A DNA stretch of 64,000 bases from Thereva unica (taxonomy: Eukaryota; Arthropoda; Insecta; Diptera; Therevidae): positions 160,533,850 to 160,597,849 of the forward strand of contig OX465283.1 of NCBI GenBank assembly GCA_949987705.1. The letters are read 5' to 3'. How positions within the stretch are numbered: position 1 is the stretch's first letter; each line of letters opens with the position of its first letter. This document shows, in pieces, positions 39,668 through 50,977 of the stretch. Made by a program: the position numbers and the translations under genes. The notes under the pieces are model-generated. The model searched no databases and was not told where the DNA came from. It saw nothing but the letters and a program-made list of their open reading frames with translations.

Positions 39668-41403
39668 AGGGGTCGTCCATAAATTATGTGCGGCGATTTT
39701 TGGGATTTTTCGACCACCCACCGGCGAGATTTGGCTCAACTCCCCCACCTCCCCGCTCCATCCTAATCTCACGTGAGATTTTTCAGATTATAAAAAATCT
39801 CTAGTGTTTAACACTAAAAATAGATATTTACTGACGTAAACAAAAGATTTAAATAAAGATAACTGATAATTCGAGCTCCTACTTGCCCCTTGACACACAA
39901 CTACAAAACGTGAGCATTCAGAGTCAACAAGAATTTCCTTACGCTTAAATTTGGCGAGGGCCCTGTCCTTGGTTCTATATTCTAATAGTCTTTTCGCGGT
40001 TGAGTTTTACTTGGTTTGTACGCCGCAGCATTCGTCGAGTCGCGCGTTTGGCTGACCGGTGGCGGCTTAACAATCGAGGGACTACTATGATACTTTCTGG
40101 CGTCCGCATAAACATTTTTGTATACGATTTAGCCATGTATTAAAGCCTCCTATCACACTCACAGGTCGACGGCAGGCCGTGGCTTGAAGTTCTCGCCTTG
40201 AAGCCAAGTATCATCATTTACTTCCCAGGCCGCCAACAGGATGGGGTCTGCAGTCCAAGTCCTGACAAAAATCTTTGTGTGTGTGGCTATTTATCGTCAG
40301 TTTGTGCCTGAAGATCTGAACTTCTATTTAGTCTCGAGCCGTGAATTTACGGTTCGAATTCACGTCGTATCCAGTCGGACCTGAAAGAAAAGCGTGAACT
40401 AGATGAGAAAACCACCCACACTCGCATTCGCGATTGTTCACAGGTGTTCACGGCGTGAATCTGGAGCTGCCTTAGGGCACAAACATATTGGCACGAGAGC
40501 GGAAACGGCGGCCGCCTGGGAGAGAATTCCCCATACATTTAATTTCTCCGAGTCGCCGGGCCCCTGCAAATATAATGGTCCGTGTATTTTAAAGGTTTTT
40601 TCAGTCACGAATCTGATTAAAGTTTTCGTTGAGGCCATGAAAATTTTTGCACTTGAATTAACAGCCTGCTATACTAAACTGTCGTTTTCAACAGAAGGTG
40701 TGTAGGAAATCATGACGTCACCTGCATGCCACGGCCTCTCAGGGGGATACCTGAAGTCCTCATCCCTCAGTCAGACTGACTATTACCGCACTACTTGGAC
40801 AGGCTCAAAGTGCTTGATCTCATGCCGCTATCTAGCAGGAGAAAATTGCTCATATCTTGCGTTGCCTTTGACGTCCTAAGTGGAAAGCTTAAAGTGCAAT
40901 TTCTGTCGGACAAGATCAAATTCAATGATGTAAGTCCGCCACACACGACACACTAAATTACTTAGGGAATATCCACACCGCACCGTACCGATTACGCAAG
41001 GAACGAGCCCGTCAACAGATGCTGTATGGTTTTCAATAGCCATAGCTCCTGTTTTTCCCCTTCACAAGGCATCCTATAAGAAAATACTCAGATCCCTACT
41101 AACATCCCCCCTCCTTGACAATAGTAGGTAATATAAAAAGACTGTTATACTATGTTATAATTTAAGTGTTATGTATACGTAGTTTAAGTGTGCCTTGTTT
41201 GGCGAATTAATAAAATAAAAATATTGTGTGGCCTTCATCGGGCCGTGCCTGCCGACCTGGCCTGCCGGCGGCCTGTAAATAAATGGGGTTTTTTAGTGGA
41301 GAAACATGTTTTTCACCGTTTTCTACCAAATTTACACTGTTTCTTGAGGGAAAAAAATTATGTAATATTTGGCGAGGCCTCCTGTAATTTATGGACGACC
41401 CCT
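39668..41403. mobile_element. 1.7-kb TIR element, family E copy 1 (AGGGGTCGTCCATAAATTA ends)
   Basis: The left AGGGGTCGTCCATAAATTAT pairs with the right end, which reversed reads AGGGGTCGTCCATAAATTAC. Subterminal CTAATCTCACGTGAGATT and the later TTGACACACAACTAC, TTTTCGCGGTTGAGT, GCCTTGAAGCCAAGTATCA and GAGGCCATGAAAATTTTTGC blocks recur in order in 60920-63224. No transposase motif is readable, so it is non-autonomous or too decayed. The TIR type (GGGTCGTCCATAAATTAC) is common in insect DNA elements; I cannot assign the superfamily without target-site data. Confidence 0.7.
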
Positions 41404-43313
41404 GATTAATACAAAAAAATCTTATGTTTCTATTTTCCGCTTAGAAATTTCATGATCTGTTTCGAAAGATATAAAAATTGTCTCTTCGTCCGAAAATCCA
41501 AAAAATTAAAACAGAAATCGCTTTAAGCAAAAAGTAATAGTGCAGCTGTAAGGTTTAAATAATACCTTCATTCCGTCCAAGGAAAAGCCACAACTTTCCA
41601 CTTACTTTGCAACCAAATCCAACGGCGACTTAATTTCACGCAAGCATGGCCACAACTACTCAGGACGGACTACGAATTGCAGAGAGCGCCATGCAGGACG
41701 ACTGTCCCTATTTGTAAGAAAGTCCTTCGGAACATTCCTCCATAGCATAGGGCTTAGGTGTGCACGTGTATACTCTACTAAAAAATCGATACAAGACGAA
41801 ATTGAAATCCTTTTTGAAGGAAGGAAATACCTGAAATAATGGGTTTCCGAATTTTCGCTGTTAATTTAAAAACTCGAAGTTGTTACGCCATTCCCAGTTA
41901 CTTTCCAGCAAAGACTTTCACACAATACTTTTCCACCTCTGGAAAACACGCGACAATTAATTAAGTGGTCCAGCGCCGGTGGCTGTGAGCGAGAAAACTC
42001 CACTTTCGGAGCAGACAAAGCGGCGGAGTTCACAGGGAAATATACTTCTGTCGTGCAGCTGCGAATTGTTCAGAAAATACGAATGGGCGAAAATTAGAAA
42101 CTAATTAAATTATTGCTGCAGGGTTTTAATTGCAGCCGCGCTGGTGAACACCATTGTGTCCCGCCGAGGCATAACTCTCCGAGTGTAGGGAATTTACTTT
42201 TAATGACAAAGCGACGACTCTCCCTTTCGGAGCGCTCCGCTGGCGCTCCTATATCTGCGCCGGGACGGGATCCACTATTTATGTCTTTTTCCAGTGACGA
42301 CCGTGTGATACTTTCTCTAGGTCCGCCGGCCGTGGCGCTGCCGGGTCCCCCCCCCCCGACAAAAACAAAGAAGCCCGGCCTAGCCCAACAACTTCCGGAG
42401 ATAATGCAAATTTCATAAGTTGAGCATTGTTGCTCGGTTTTATGGTCTGCCTCAAATGGATTTTCCTTGTACTCGGAATGAAAACAGGCAACTGATGAAA
42501 AGTAATTCTCCATCCGAGGGAAGATCCAGCACGGTGCGGAGGAGTCCTTTTATCGTTCCGCCGCTTTTCATTTCGGTAAGTGCTGCAGAAAATATTAAAC
42601 TGGCGGAGAAGGCAATTTGCCGAAAATGAGTTTCTATCAGTCAAAAAATCCGAAATAGATACACGCCGCCAGATAGCGCCAGGGTTGCCGGCTCCGGGGA
42701 GCTTCCCACGGGCTCACTTCGGCCGGATTGGGCCATTTTTCTTGGGCCTTTAATAAAAGTTTAATCGAATGATGCCGAAGACAATTTGTCCGAGTTACTT
42801 CCATTTTCTTAGGAATGTCGCTCAACAGTTGCTGCCGCGCCGCGGTGGCGAATTTCATTTTAATTTATTTATGGCGAAGAAATATTGTTGGAAAATGTTT
42901 TAGCTTGTTTGGTTAGTTTATTTACTTTCAGCCCGTTTCGTAGTTGGGTTGTTGAAGTTGTAACGAAATTGGAATGAACAATCATTTCATTATTTACCCG
43001 CTTTCCCTATTTAAGGACTGGCCAAATTGGAGAGTTTGCTATGAAATATTCAACTTTAAGGTACGAGTGCATACCAACAGATTCTACATACCAAAGGTTT
43101 ATGATTTCACATTAGTTTTAGATTACGCACTTACACAAAAGTCATGTGTTGACGGCGCCACTATTCAGGTTTGGCAGGTGGGCGGCCCTTGAATCTGTGT
43201 CGAATACAGCAAAACGTACTAGGAGGTGAAAAACAGAAATGTCCTAAACAATGGAAGCACTAACGACGTTTTATGATATTCAGAAATCCTTCGACAAAAC
43301 ATTCTATTGTAAT
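41404..43313. promoter_or_regulatory. Repeat-poor GC-rich block, possible enhancer
   Basis: Between two transposons lies about 1.9 kb without element ends. The part 41940-42860 is GC-rich and carries paired homeodomain-type words (AATTAATTAAGT, CTAATTAAATTATT), an ETS-like CTTCCGGA at about 42392-42399 and a perfect octamer ATGCAAAT at 42404-42411 eight to twelve bases away, plus a C11 run near 42348. Frames covering it on both strands (42094-42513 -, 42113-42418 +, 42279-42644 -) contradict each other and show no motif. I infer preserved non-coding sequence. Confidence 0.3.
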
Positions 43314-44253
43314 CAGGGCCGGCGCTTGCTTTTTTTGCGCCCGGTGCAGTATTCCGTAGGGCGCCTCCATCAGCGGTTCATTTTTTGATCGCTGTGAAGG
43401 GTTATGCAAAACGACACAAACATTCTGTGAAGTACTTTTAAAATATGAAAATGAAGGCATGGGAATACTTTTTTCCATTTTTGTTTCGATGTTGAATTGT
43501 TTTTGAAATTGCGCCCGTTGTAAGTGCACCATTTGCACTTGTGATAGCCTGGGTCCAAGCAGGATGTGCTTCGTGATATTGCTTTTGTGCTGGGTGTGTT
43601 TGCGTTTTAACTTCATAAAACTCTCCCCGTAATGTGTGTTTCTTTAAGCTTCGTACAGTTTAAACTTCTGGTAGATGGTCTTCATCAACACTGTTACCAT
43701 TCGTCACACATTCCCAACCTCATCATGGATGCGTTTCGTTGTACCTACTTCATTAGCGACTTTCAGCGCAATGCAGAGCACCGCAGATCTAGAGGTCCCT
43801 ATGTCGTTCTCCAAGCCTTCATATTTCGAGGGATAATCTGTGGTTACTGAACGTATCAGTTCTACTGTAGAATCTTTATAAAATAAGTCTTTTTGGACAA
43901 AGAAGCCGCTTATATCAACTTCGGTGCTTCAACTTCAAAACAGAGGTGATCCAGGTGTCTCTCGCCGAATTGCTGATCTATAATAGTACGTCTAGTGCGA
44001 ATTACAAATCAAGAGCTATGACACCGTGCCGGCCAAGAAGGAATAGACGACGAAATCAGCCGAACCAAATGGAATAGGATTGGCTACACCTTGCGAAGAA
44101 CAATATAAAAAAACACAAACACTCTTTGTAGTCCATTTTATATATGAAAATGGAGGTACGGAACACTTTATTTTTTTTTTTTATTAAATCTTAATTTTTT
44201 AAATTGTGCCCGGTGCAAATGCACCATTTGCACCTATGAAAGCGCCGCCCCTG
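43314..44253. mobile_element. hAT-type element with 8-bp target duplication
   Basis: The left CAGGGCCGGCGCTTGC and the reversed right CAGGGGCGGCGCTTTC are inverted ends. The flanks are ATTGTAAT (43306-43313) and AATGTAAT (44254-44261), an 8-bp duplication with one change, typical of hAT. The right-end block (CACAAACA-CTTTGTAGT ... GCACCATTTGCAC) occurs twice, at about 43405-43555 and 44107-44253, so the element seems to be a MITE of about 240 bp enlarged by an insertion at about 43556-44106. That insertion includes a LINE scrap at 44018-44105. No transposase. Confidence 0.75.
44018..44105 (+). pseudogene. RTE-like LINE C-terminal scrap
   Basis: It reads E-L-W-H-R-A-G-Q-E-G-I-D-D-E-I and then W-N-R-I-G-Y-T-L-R-R, matching E-L-W-H-R-T-G-Q-E-S-I-D and W-I-G-H-T-L-R-R of the copy at 7850-10150. 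About 29 codons survive inside the hAT-type element. Confidence 0.65.
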
Positions 44254-44261
44254 AATGTAAT

Positions 44262-44849
44262 TACAAGAAGTGTTGGTGGCGGTGCAGTTAGGCTTTGCCG
44301 ACATCTATCTAGCATTCCCACAAAGTCATAGCTGGGGCATAATGTGGGTATGGCGGGTAGCAGTACCCACCCGGAAAATTCCAGGTGGTTAAAATACCCA
44401 CCCGGAATTTGTGACAGGCGTGTGATGTGATCTTTTTATTTTTGAAACTTTACAATTATTGAATGGCTCACTCCAAGTTTCACTATACTCAATTTATATA
44501 AAATCCAGTACTCCTAGAGGATATATAAATAATGACTAAGATCCTTCCCCTTTTCTGAAATTGTGACCAGTCATAAGTCACAAGCTTTGGCGACTCGCGA
44601 TAGCTTCTCACTTTCGTTTCTATGTTATTGTGGCCAGAAGTTACGTCTACTTCACTTCTACTTTTCATTTAGTAGAATTTACTTCAGGTTGAGACTCACC
44701 GAATACTTTTGATTGCGTTGTGACTTGTGACTGCTTTAAGAATACGGGGATAACCCTCGCTGAGTTAACTTTGTCACATTGCCTGTTAGCTGAACCTCTC
44801 TTAATTTGCCACTTAGCTGGACCTCGTACAATCGACGAAGACCTTCTTT
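44262..44849. other. Unassigned sequence
   Basis: It holds a short direct repeat of TACCCACCCGGAA (about 44372-44410). No gene recognised. Confidence 0.4.
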
Positions 44850-45826
44850 ACCTTATCCCGGATACCTGAGCATGCCAGGTACAGCGGTGAAACGATGGAG
44901 GTACATATTTGCTATATCTTTCCATGCCTACTCAAGAAATGTGTGAACTGTGTGTGAAATTGTAATTATTTTCCCCACGCTCCCTCGTAATCCATCTTCC
45001 CACGATTGGGATAGGTGTGTGCCTCCACCGATCTTAAACAGACTCGCTTCACTATCCTTGTCAGACGGCTACTGACTCGCCGTGTGTCATCTGCCGCCGC
45101 ATTGTATTTGGCTTCCCTCTAACATATTCTGAATCATAGAAACGCATGCTTTCTCTCGCAAGTAGATTGTTGAGATCATTCACGTTATCATGCACGCTAC
45201 ATAGTTATACGTGGTCCTGTAGCCCAAGACGCGCAAAGGGCGCTTAGTCTGCATGCGGCCCTCTATTTTCTACTGTTAGCTGTGCTGTTCAATACTATTG
45301 ATAACACTGCCGCTGCGTGTAGCAGGACTGAGCTAATCACCTTCGGCATCAGGAAGCGACGACTCGGTCTAGAGCCCCCATATTAGCCAGTAATCTTGAC
45401 AGCGCTGCACAAATAGCGGACGCTTTACTTGTGAAACTCTCAAGTGTGCTTTAAAAATTAGCCTGCGGTCAATCATCACTCCAAGGTACCCTAAGGCGGG
45501 TTGTGACTGAATAATCTGATTCTATACCTTGATCCTTGCGGACACTAGTTTTCTCCGTTATCACAGCTTCAGTTTTCTGCTCAGAAAAGGTCAGAAAACC
45601 ACTTTCAGGTCACACTTTAATATCCCATAGTTCTATCTCATGGAGGTGTCGTCCTACGATCACTAGCCCATGTCATCCGCGATCTCGAGTACTCCCTTTT
45701 AGAAGGCGTAACCCAAACACATCATTATCATTGTGATAACTAGGGAGACGATCTAGGACAGATCCCTGCGGAGCTCCGCATGTTATTCTGCACACCTATG
45801 GCCCATCTTTCGATTGACAAGAAAGT
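44850..45826 (-). pseudogene. R1-like LINE reverse transcriptase to C-terminus, 5'-truncated
   Basis: The minus strand from about 45820 reads K-D-G-P-x-V-C-R-I-T-C-G-A-P-Q-G-S-V-L (RT motif before the catalytic turn), a degraded catalytic region, then F-S-E-Q-K-T-E-A-V-I-T-E (E-K-T-E-x-V block), then A-A-L-S-R-L-L-A-N-M-G with L-M-P-K-V-I-S-S-V-L-L and N-S-R-K-I-E. It continues with N-L-L-A-R-E-S-M-R-F-Y-D and finally the F-L-S-R-H-G-K segment (R1 form TQ-x-L-x-GHG-x-F) near 44930. It is the same family type as 28822-30110 and needs many frameshifts. The RT start is missing; the 5S-like sequence sits at its 5' edge. Confidence 0.7.
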
Positions 45827-45985
45827 GGCTACCATGCAGTCACCCGACTAAGTACTAACCCCGTACAATGCTACTTGACCAAAGCAATCGAACGAGAACC
45901 GTCCTCTTGAGTATGCTAATGGCACGCTTTATAGCCACAAAGATAAATGCCCGTTTTCATAGTGCTATAGAATTTTTTAAAGCAT
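45826..45985 (-). mobile_element. 5S-rRNA-like sequence, copy b, joined to the R1-like LINE
   Basis: The minus strand reads GGACGGTTCTCGTTCGATTG, then TGGTCAAGTAGCATTG, then GGTTAGTACTTAGTCGGGTG and ACTGCATGG: the 5S rRNA internal control region almost base for base in the box C part (GGTTAGTACTTGGATGGGTGACCGC). Upstream GCTTTAAAAAATTCTATAG is shared with copy a. Its 3' end runs straight into the R1-like reading, so 5S-like RNA and truncated LINE appear fused. Confidence 0.65.
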
Positions 45986-46690
45986 GGTAACAGCGATAAA
46001 GTATAGAGAGGGCTGCTACATTCCTACGATGGCTTAAGGTGTCTATGAAGGCGCGAATGAGGCCATAACCAATGAGTTTGAGGGCGCCATTTTCACCTTG
46101 GTGGTTTTTGAAGCGCCTGCCTATATATACGAGTTGTATTCGAGGAGCGGCCGAATGTAGGATTTGTATATTGTAGCCAAGGCGGCTGGCTGGAGGAGGA
46201 ACTTGCATCTCTTGAGAAATCCAAGGCATTGGGAGGCTTCTTTCGCGATTTGGAATATGTGATCGTTAAAGTTACCCCTAGAATGTTGAGAGTTGAGTCA
46301 GCTGTTAGATTCTCTTTATCCACTGAAATAGGAGGAAGTTCGATACAATTTTTGTTGGAGATCAGACAGTATTTCGTTTTCGTGGCATTGAATTCGACGC
46401 GGTTCATTTCGCCCCAATGAAGAATCGATTCGATATCTCGGTTGAACGAAGTCGACATCAGTTGACGGTGGTAAAGACAAGACCTGGCACGTGCTTGTCT
46501 TATATTGTCGAAGGAGTAAGAGAAATGCAAATGCATGTCATCAGGGAAGCAGTGAAGTGGGTTGGAGGGGATTGAGAGTGGTTCATTAATGAAGATTAGA
46601 AAAAGTGCGGGTGAGAGAATTGATCCCTGGGGAACTCTGGACGAAATGACACGGGGTTGAAGGATTCGACGCCATCCAATACTACCTTGA
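45986..46690 (-). pseudogene. CR1/Jockey-like LINE, RT palm to C-terminal region
   Basis: The minus strand from about 46660 reads S-R-V-P-Q-G-S-I-L-S-P-A-L-F-L-I-F-I-N, then a catalytic turn changed to F-P-D-D (46530s), M-H-L-H-F-S, then W-G-E-M-N-R-V-E-F-N-A-T-K-T-K-Y (46536-46093 frame; the N-x-x-K-T-K block) and A-S-Q-C-L-G-F-L-K-R, and finally L-S-H-R-R-N-V-A-A-L near 46050. It is the same family as 22900-23510 but extends further 5'. Stops and frameshifts occur after 46230. Confidence 0.75.
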
Positions 46691-46870
46691 AAGAAAGCTC
46701 TTAATCCTTACTTATCTCCATTATTTTAGTGCTTTTTCTTCAATTCATACCATAATTCATTCAGTTCATCTACTTTTCCCCCTCTATCTAAACATTTCTT
46801 TGTTTCATCTCCCATTTTTCAGTGTTTCATATTTGAACTAATTTTTCGATAATTGTGAATAGTGAATAAC

Positions 46871-49136
46871 CGATTGCGGACCCGATTGCGGATCGGACCA
46901 TTATCTTGTTCGAGCGAAATTGCAGATGCGATTGCAAAGAGCGAAGAAAACGGAGCCACCACCAGCCAAGAAAAATTGGGCGTGCCTACGGGACCCGGCC
47001 ATCGGGCGAGAGTTTCAAATGGCATTATCCAACAAATTCGCGGCGCTCGCAATACCGGACGATATCGATGTAGAAGAAAGGCAATTGTCGGAGTCTATTG
47101 TGGAGTGTGCAATGGAGTTGTGTCCAACTATCCGTAAACGGACGCAGCCATGGATCTCGGACAGCTGTCTGGACCTCGTCGATCAGCGGAAGCGCATGAA
47201 ACACGTCGACTTTGAGGAATACCGAAGATTGAACAAAGAAGTTCGGCAGAAAATGAAATTGGAACGAGAAGCGTACTGGAATAACGTTGCGGCCGACATG
47301 GAAAAAGCGGCGTCGAGGCACGAGTACCGGACGCTGTACCAGACAATCCGCCGGTTAGGCGGCAAAACAACATCAACAAACGACAACATCAAAAAATCGG
47401 ATGGAACTTTTGTGACTTCTGCCCATGAACGCCTGGAGCGGTGGAGAGCATTCTTCCATCAGCTGTATAACCACGATCCGCCGCAAGGTCCAGCACCCGA
47501 ACCACCGATTATCGAACAGCCGATGAATCAGTTTCTCGATACCGAACCAACAATTATCGAGGTGAAGACAGCAATAAAATCGCTGAAAAATGGAAAAGCG
47601 CCGGGAATAGACCAAGTAACCGCCGAGATGATCAAAGCTGGAGGTGATGTCTTATCACAACGACTTCATGTCCTCATAACACACATATGGCATTCGGATC
47701 GTGTCCCTTCGGTATGGAAGAAAGCGATCGTTGTCCCAATTTTGAAGAAAGGCGACAGTCGGGAATGCAAGAATTATCGCGGTATTAGCCTTCTTTCGAT
47801 CGTCGGTAAAGTATTTACGAAAATAATACAATCGAGGCTACAGAAACATCGAGAGCAAACGAGCCGAGAGGAACAAGCGGGATTTAGACCACATCGAGGA
47901 TGCATTGATCAAATATTCGCCCTCCGTCAGTTAATGGAAGAAAGAATTCGTTGCGGCAAACGAATTGTCGTCGTTTTCATCGATTTCAAATCCGCTTTCG
48001 ATTGCATCGATTGGAACAGCTTGTGGAGAGTCTTGGTAACCGAACACGTGCCATTGAGAATCATCCAACTTCTCCAAGCGTCGTACGATGGCTCAACCAG
48101 CAGCGTTCGTATTCGAAACGACTTATCCGAGGAGTTCCCGATTCAGACGGGTGTCCGACAGGGAGACGTCGTTTCGCCACTTCTCTTCAACGTTGTGATC
48201 GACGCGATTATGCGTGAAGCATTCGATGGACGACTCGGAGTTCAATACGACGACAACAACTTCGTAACAGACTTAATGTTCGCCGACGATAGCGCTGTTT
48301 TCGCCGACACGGATGCCGAAGCAACGGACATCTTATACGATATTTCCCGCATCGCCCAATCATACGGGTTAAAAATCAATGCGGAAAAGACCAAAGTGCT
48401 CACAACGGATGGATCGAGGGTCAGTGTTCACCTCGATGGAACCCAAATCGAACAGGTTCCAAGGTTCAAATATTTGGGATCATTGGTTGAGGAAACGAAA
48501 GTAGCATCGACGGCCGACGTTCACAGCCGTATCGGCCAGGCAACAGCAACATTCGCCTCGCTCAAGTGGTGCATATGGAAACGAGAAAATATCTCCATCA
48601 AAACAAAACTACGTCTTTACCGAACGTTGATTCTTCCGATTCTTCTTTATGGATCTGAAACGTGGACACTGCTCAAACCGGACGTTAAGAAGCTCGAGGT
48701 CTTCCAAATGCGATGTTTGAGGCAGATCCTCCGTGTCTCACTCCGTGATCGCCTTCGAAACGAGGTTGTCAGACAAAGATGCGATCAGCAAACACTGATC
48801 GAAGAAGAAATGCAAAAACGTCGACTACGGTGGTTTGGACATGTTTGCCGAATGGATGATAACCGCTTGCCACGTAAACTTCTCTGGCGAGACCGTCCTG
48901 CAGACTGGAGAATACAGCGATCGGCACCGAAGAAAACCTGGTTGAAGAATATCGAGGGTGACTTAAAGAATCAACGATTATCAGTTACCGAGGCTCGAGA
49001 CACCGCCAAAAACCGAGAAGAATGGAAGCGAATCGTGAATAGAGTTCGGGACCCAGCGGCACCGACAGCAGCGTATCCGTTGCGGGGACGTCCCGCTCGG
49101 ACCGCCAGCTAACGGATCAAAGAAGAAGAAAGAAGA
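46871..49136 (+). mobile_element. Young 5'-truncated RTE-like LINE with perfect 10-bp target duplication
   Basis: AGTGAATAAC stands immediately before the element (46861-46870) and again immediately after its AAGAAGAAGAAAGAAGA tail (49137-49146). The insertion begins within the last codons of the endonuclease (a G-S-D-H-Y-L-V-R-A-K reading) and ends in the short AAG tandem typical of RTE-like LINEs. The perfect duplication and the intact 730-codon frame show that it is recent. The older relative is at 26655-27558. Confidence 0.9.
46926..49112 (+). CDS. RTE-like LINE reverse transcriptase (ORF2 C-terminal part)
   Basis: About 730 codons are open; the frame actually enters from the truncated endonuclease tail upstream, so the first ATG (46926) is not the natural start of ORF2. 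In order: endonuclease-RT linker (residues 1-215), L-K-N-G-K-A-P-G-I-D at the RT entrance (about 222), C-K-N-Y-R-G-I-S-L-L (about 285), E-E-Q-A-G-F-R-P-H-R-G-C (about 320), V-V-F-I-D-F-K-S-A-F-D (first catalytic Asp), T-G-V-R-Q-G-D-V-V-S-P-L-L-F (about 410), the catalytic M-F-A-D-D-S (48279-48290, residue about 454), then F-K-Y-L-G-S-L, L-Y-G-S-E-T-W-T, and the C-terminal R-R-L-R-W-F-G-H-V-C-R-M-D-D (about 635) with R-P-A-R-T-A-S at the end. The enzyme would copy its own RNA at a nicked target. All catalytic residues are kept, but the endonuclease and promoter are missing, so this copy is probably not mobile by itself; it shows that active relatives exist in the genome. Confidence 0.92.
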   Translation: MRLQRAKKTEPPPAKKNWACLRDPAIGREFQMALSNKFAALAIPDDIDVEERQLSESIVECAMELCPTIRKRTQPWISDSCLDLVDQRKRMKHVDFEEYRRLNKEVRQKMKLEREAYWNNVAADMEKAASRHEYRTLYQTIRRLGGKTTSTNDNIKKSDGTFVTSAHERLERWRAFFHQLYNHDPPQGPAPEPPIIEQPMNQFLDTEPTIIEVKTAIKSLKNGKAPGIDQVTAEMIKAGGDVLSQRLHVLITHIWHSDRVPSVWKKAIVVPILKKGDSRECKNYRGISLLSIVGKVFTKIIQSRLQKHREQTSREEQAGFRPHRGCIDQIFALRQLMEERIRCGKRIVVVFIDFKSAFDCIDWNSLWRVLVTEHVPLRIIQLLQASYDGSTSSVRIRNDLSEEFPIQTGVRQGDVVSPLLFNVVIDAIMREAFDGRLGVQYDDNNFVTDLMFADDSAVFADTDAEATDILYDISRIAQSYGLKINAEKTKVLTTDGSRVSVHLDGTQIEQVPRFKYLGSLVEETKVASTADVHSRIGQATATFASLKWCIWKRENISIKTKLRLYRTLILPILLYGSETWTLLKPDVKKLEVFQMRCLRQILRVSLRDRLRNEVVRQRCDQQTLIEEEMQKRRLRWFGHVCRMDDNRLPRKLLWRDRPADWRIQRSAPKKTWLKNIEGDLKNQRLSVTEARDTAKNREEWKRIVNRVRDPAAPTAAYPLRGRPARTAS

Positions 49137-49146
49137 AGTGAATAAC

Positions 49147-50977
49147 ATTGAACTCGTGGAAAGTAGCCCGGGGCTAGACGATCAATTTTTCAATCGCAAT
49201 ATTGCATCGATAATGCATTTGCCCTACTATTGAAAAATGAGAATTCTAAATTATACTTATACAAAGTCCATCTCCAACTATATCCGCAAAGTGCTACAAA
49301 TAATATTTTTAAAGCACATTTATCAATGGAGTGGCAATTAAAATAATGGTAGTACTTTGCCACAGTTACATCCGTGGTTGAAATACAATCTGAAACCTCG
49401 CCATCGCCCTACCCTAGAAAGAGCAGCACAAGGGCGCATAAGTTGGGTTAGCACACAAACTCTGCAATAATTTATTTCATTGCGGCGGGCATCGTTGCAG
49501 AAACGAATACGCCTGAAGTTGCACCCTGGCAGCTCCATTGTTTCCCAACTGCAATTGCTTGCATAATTTATCCAAAACGCATTAAAAACATTTCGACTGA
49601 AATATAACAATAGTAAGTGAGTAAGCATCTAATGGTGGGGGGTGAGTTGTGGTTGGAATATTAATTTTTTACCCAGAGTTGGTTGCAGGTCAAATCTGTG
49701 ATTTTTTGATATTGTAGAGATTCTAAAGAATTAAGAGTATAGGAGTGGAATAGAAGGAAATTCAATAGATGATATTTAGAATCCTCCATCAGCACAGGGA
49801 CCTACATCCATCTTCTGTCATACTCCATGGAGCCTAGACAAGGAGTTAAAACTCCGTGTTGTCAAATTTTGTTTGATTGAGTGAGGGCGCCACAGTCACA
49901 TGTACCCCAAAAAACATGGCCGATTATATTCATCCGGTTGATGGCAAAGTTCGTTAACTACCAAGATACTTTATTTTTACGCCTAACTTGAAAAATCAGC
50001 TTCTAAATTGGATTTATATCGATGCGGTTTTTCGTAATTAACCAATTTATGGATGTTCCAATGAATTTTTATTAATTTCCAAAGAATTTTTTTTGCATTG
50101 CTCCATTTTCTGGTAAAATTCAGCTAACTTCATGTGGGGTACGTCAGCTTTAGGCGACATCTGTGGCTAAAAATGAACTAAAGGTTTAGTTTCTGCTACC
50201 CATCCATTTCCGGTTATTTTTCCCATAAGAGTTATATCTCCTTGTATAGTCTCCATGTCATACTCCTTCGAAACATTAGTTACAATCGGCTAGTTTACAT
50301 GAATTAACAAACTCAACTCTTAACTCAGCTTTCATAGGAAACAAATTCTAAGGTTGTAAAGGTTAAGTCAAAAGTAGGCCATGTGCAGTTTTGCATTTAT
50401 CAACCCACTTAGCAACTTGCTAGAGGCTGAACGAAGAGTCTCGTTAGCAATGGCTTTGTTAGCCTAAACTTCTCATAATAGACACAATCTCCTTGAATGC
50501 CAGGATGTAAACAAAACAAATTTCGAAGCTCTCCAGTTCACATACCCCTCTTTAGAAACCTAGAGGACAGTAATTTAGGGCTCGGGGTCACTTTATTGTC
50601 CAGGACTGACCCAGGTCAGGTCGATTCTGAAGGAAAGTTGCTCGGACAAGGACTGAAATTGATTTAGTTACTAATTACAGAACACAGATGGCACAATTAT
50701 ATTTTGTTGCTTTCTCTTGGTTCGTCTATGTATGAGAGAGGTCAGATTTAGCTCATTTATGTTGTTTGTAGTTTATCCTCCTAGTCCTGGATGGATTGTG
50801 TGGCTGTGATTTGCATGCATTCTTTATCAAGATAAACGATGCATGATATTTTCACTTAGTAGTCCAGTGAGATTTTCATGTACGTCATTTTAATTAGGGT
50901 AGTTTAATACTAGGTATTCAATGGGACGTAGTAGAAAATATTGGGTAATATGGTTGAGTTTAGTCTAAATTGGTGTA
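49147..50977. other. Unassigned sequence
   Basis: No element ends or genes recognised. A mildly GC-rich part at 49370-49560 has no coding evidence (the minus frame 49338-49628 has no motif). Confidence 0.45.

Noticed and set aside
42094..42644. Overlapping frames of 100-139 codons on both strands
   Set aside because: GC-rich sequence opens several frames at once; none has motifs or consistent start and splice context.
47025..47615. Minus-strand frames opposite the intact reverse transcriptase
   Set aside because: Shadows of the 730-codon ORF.
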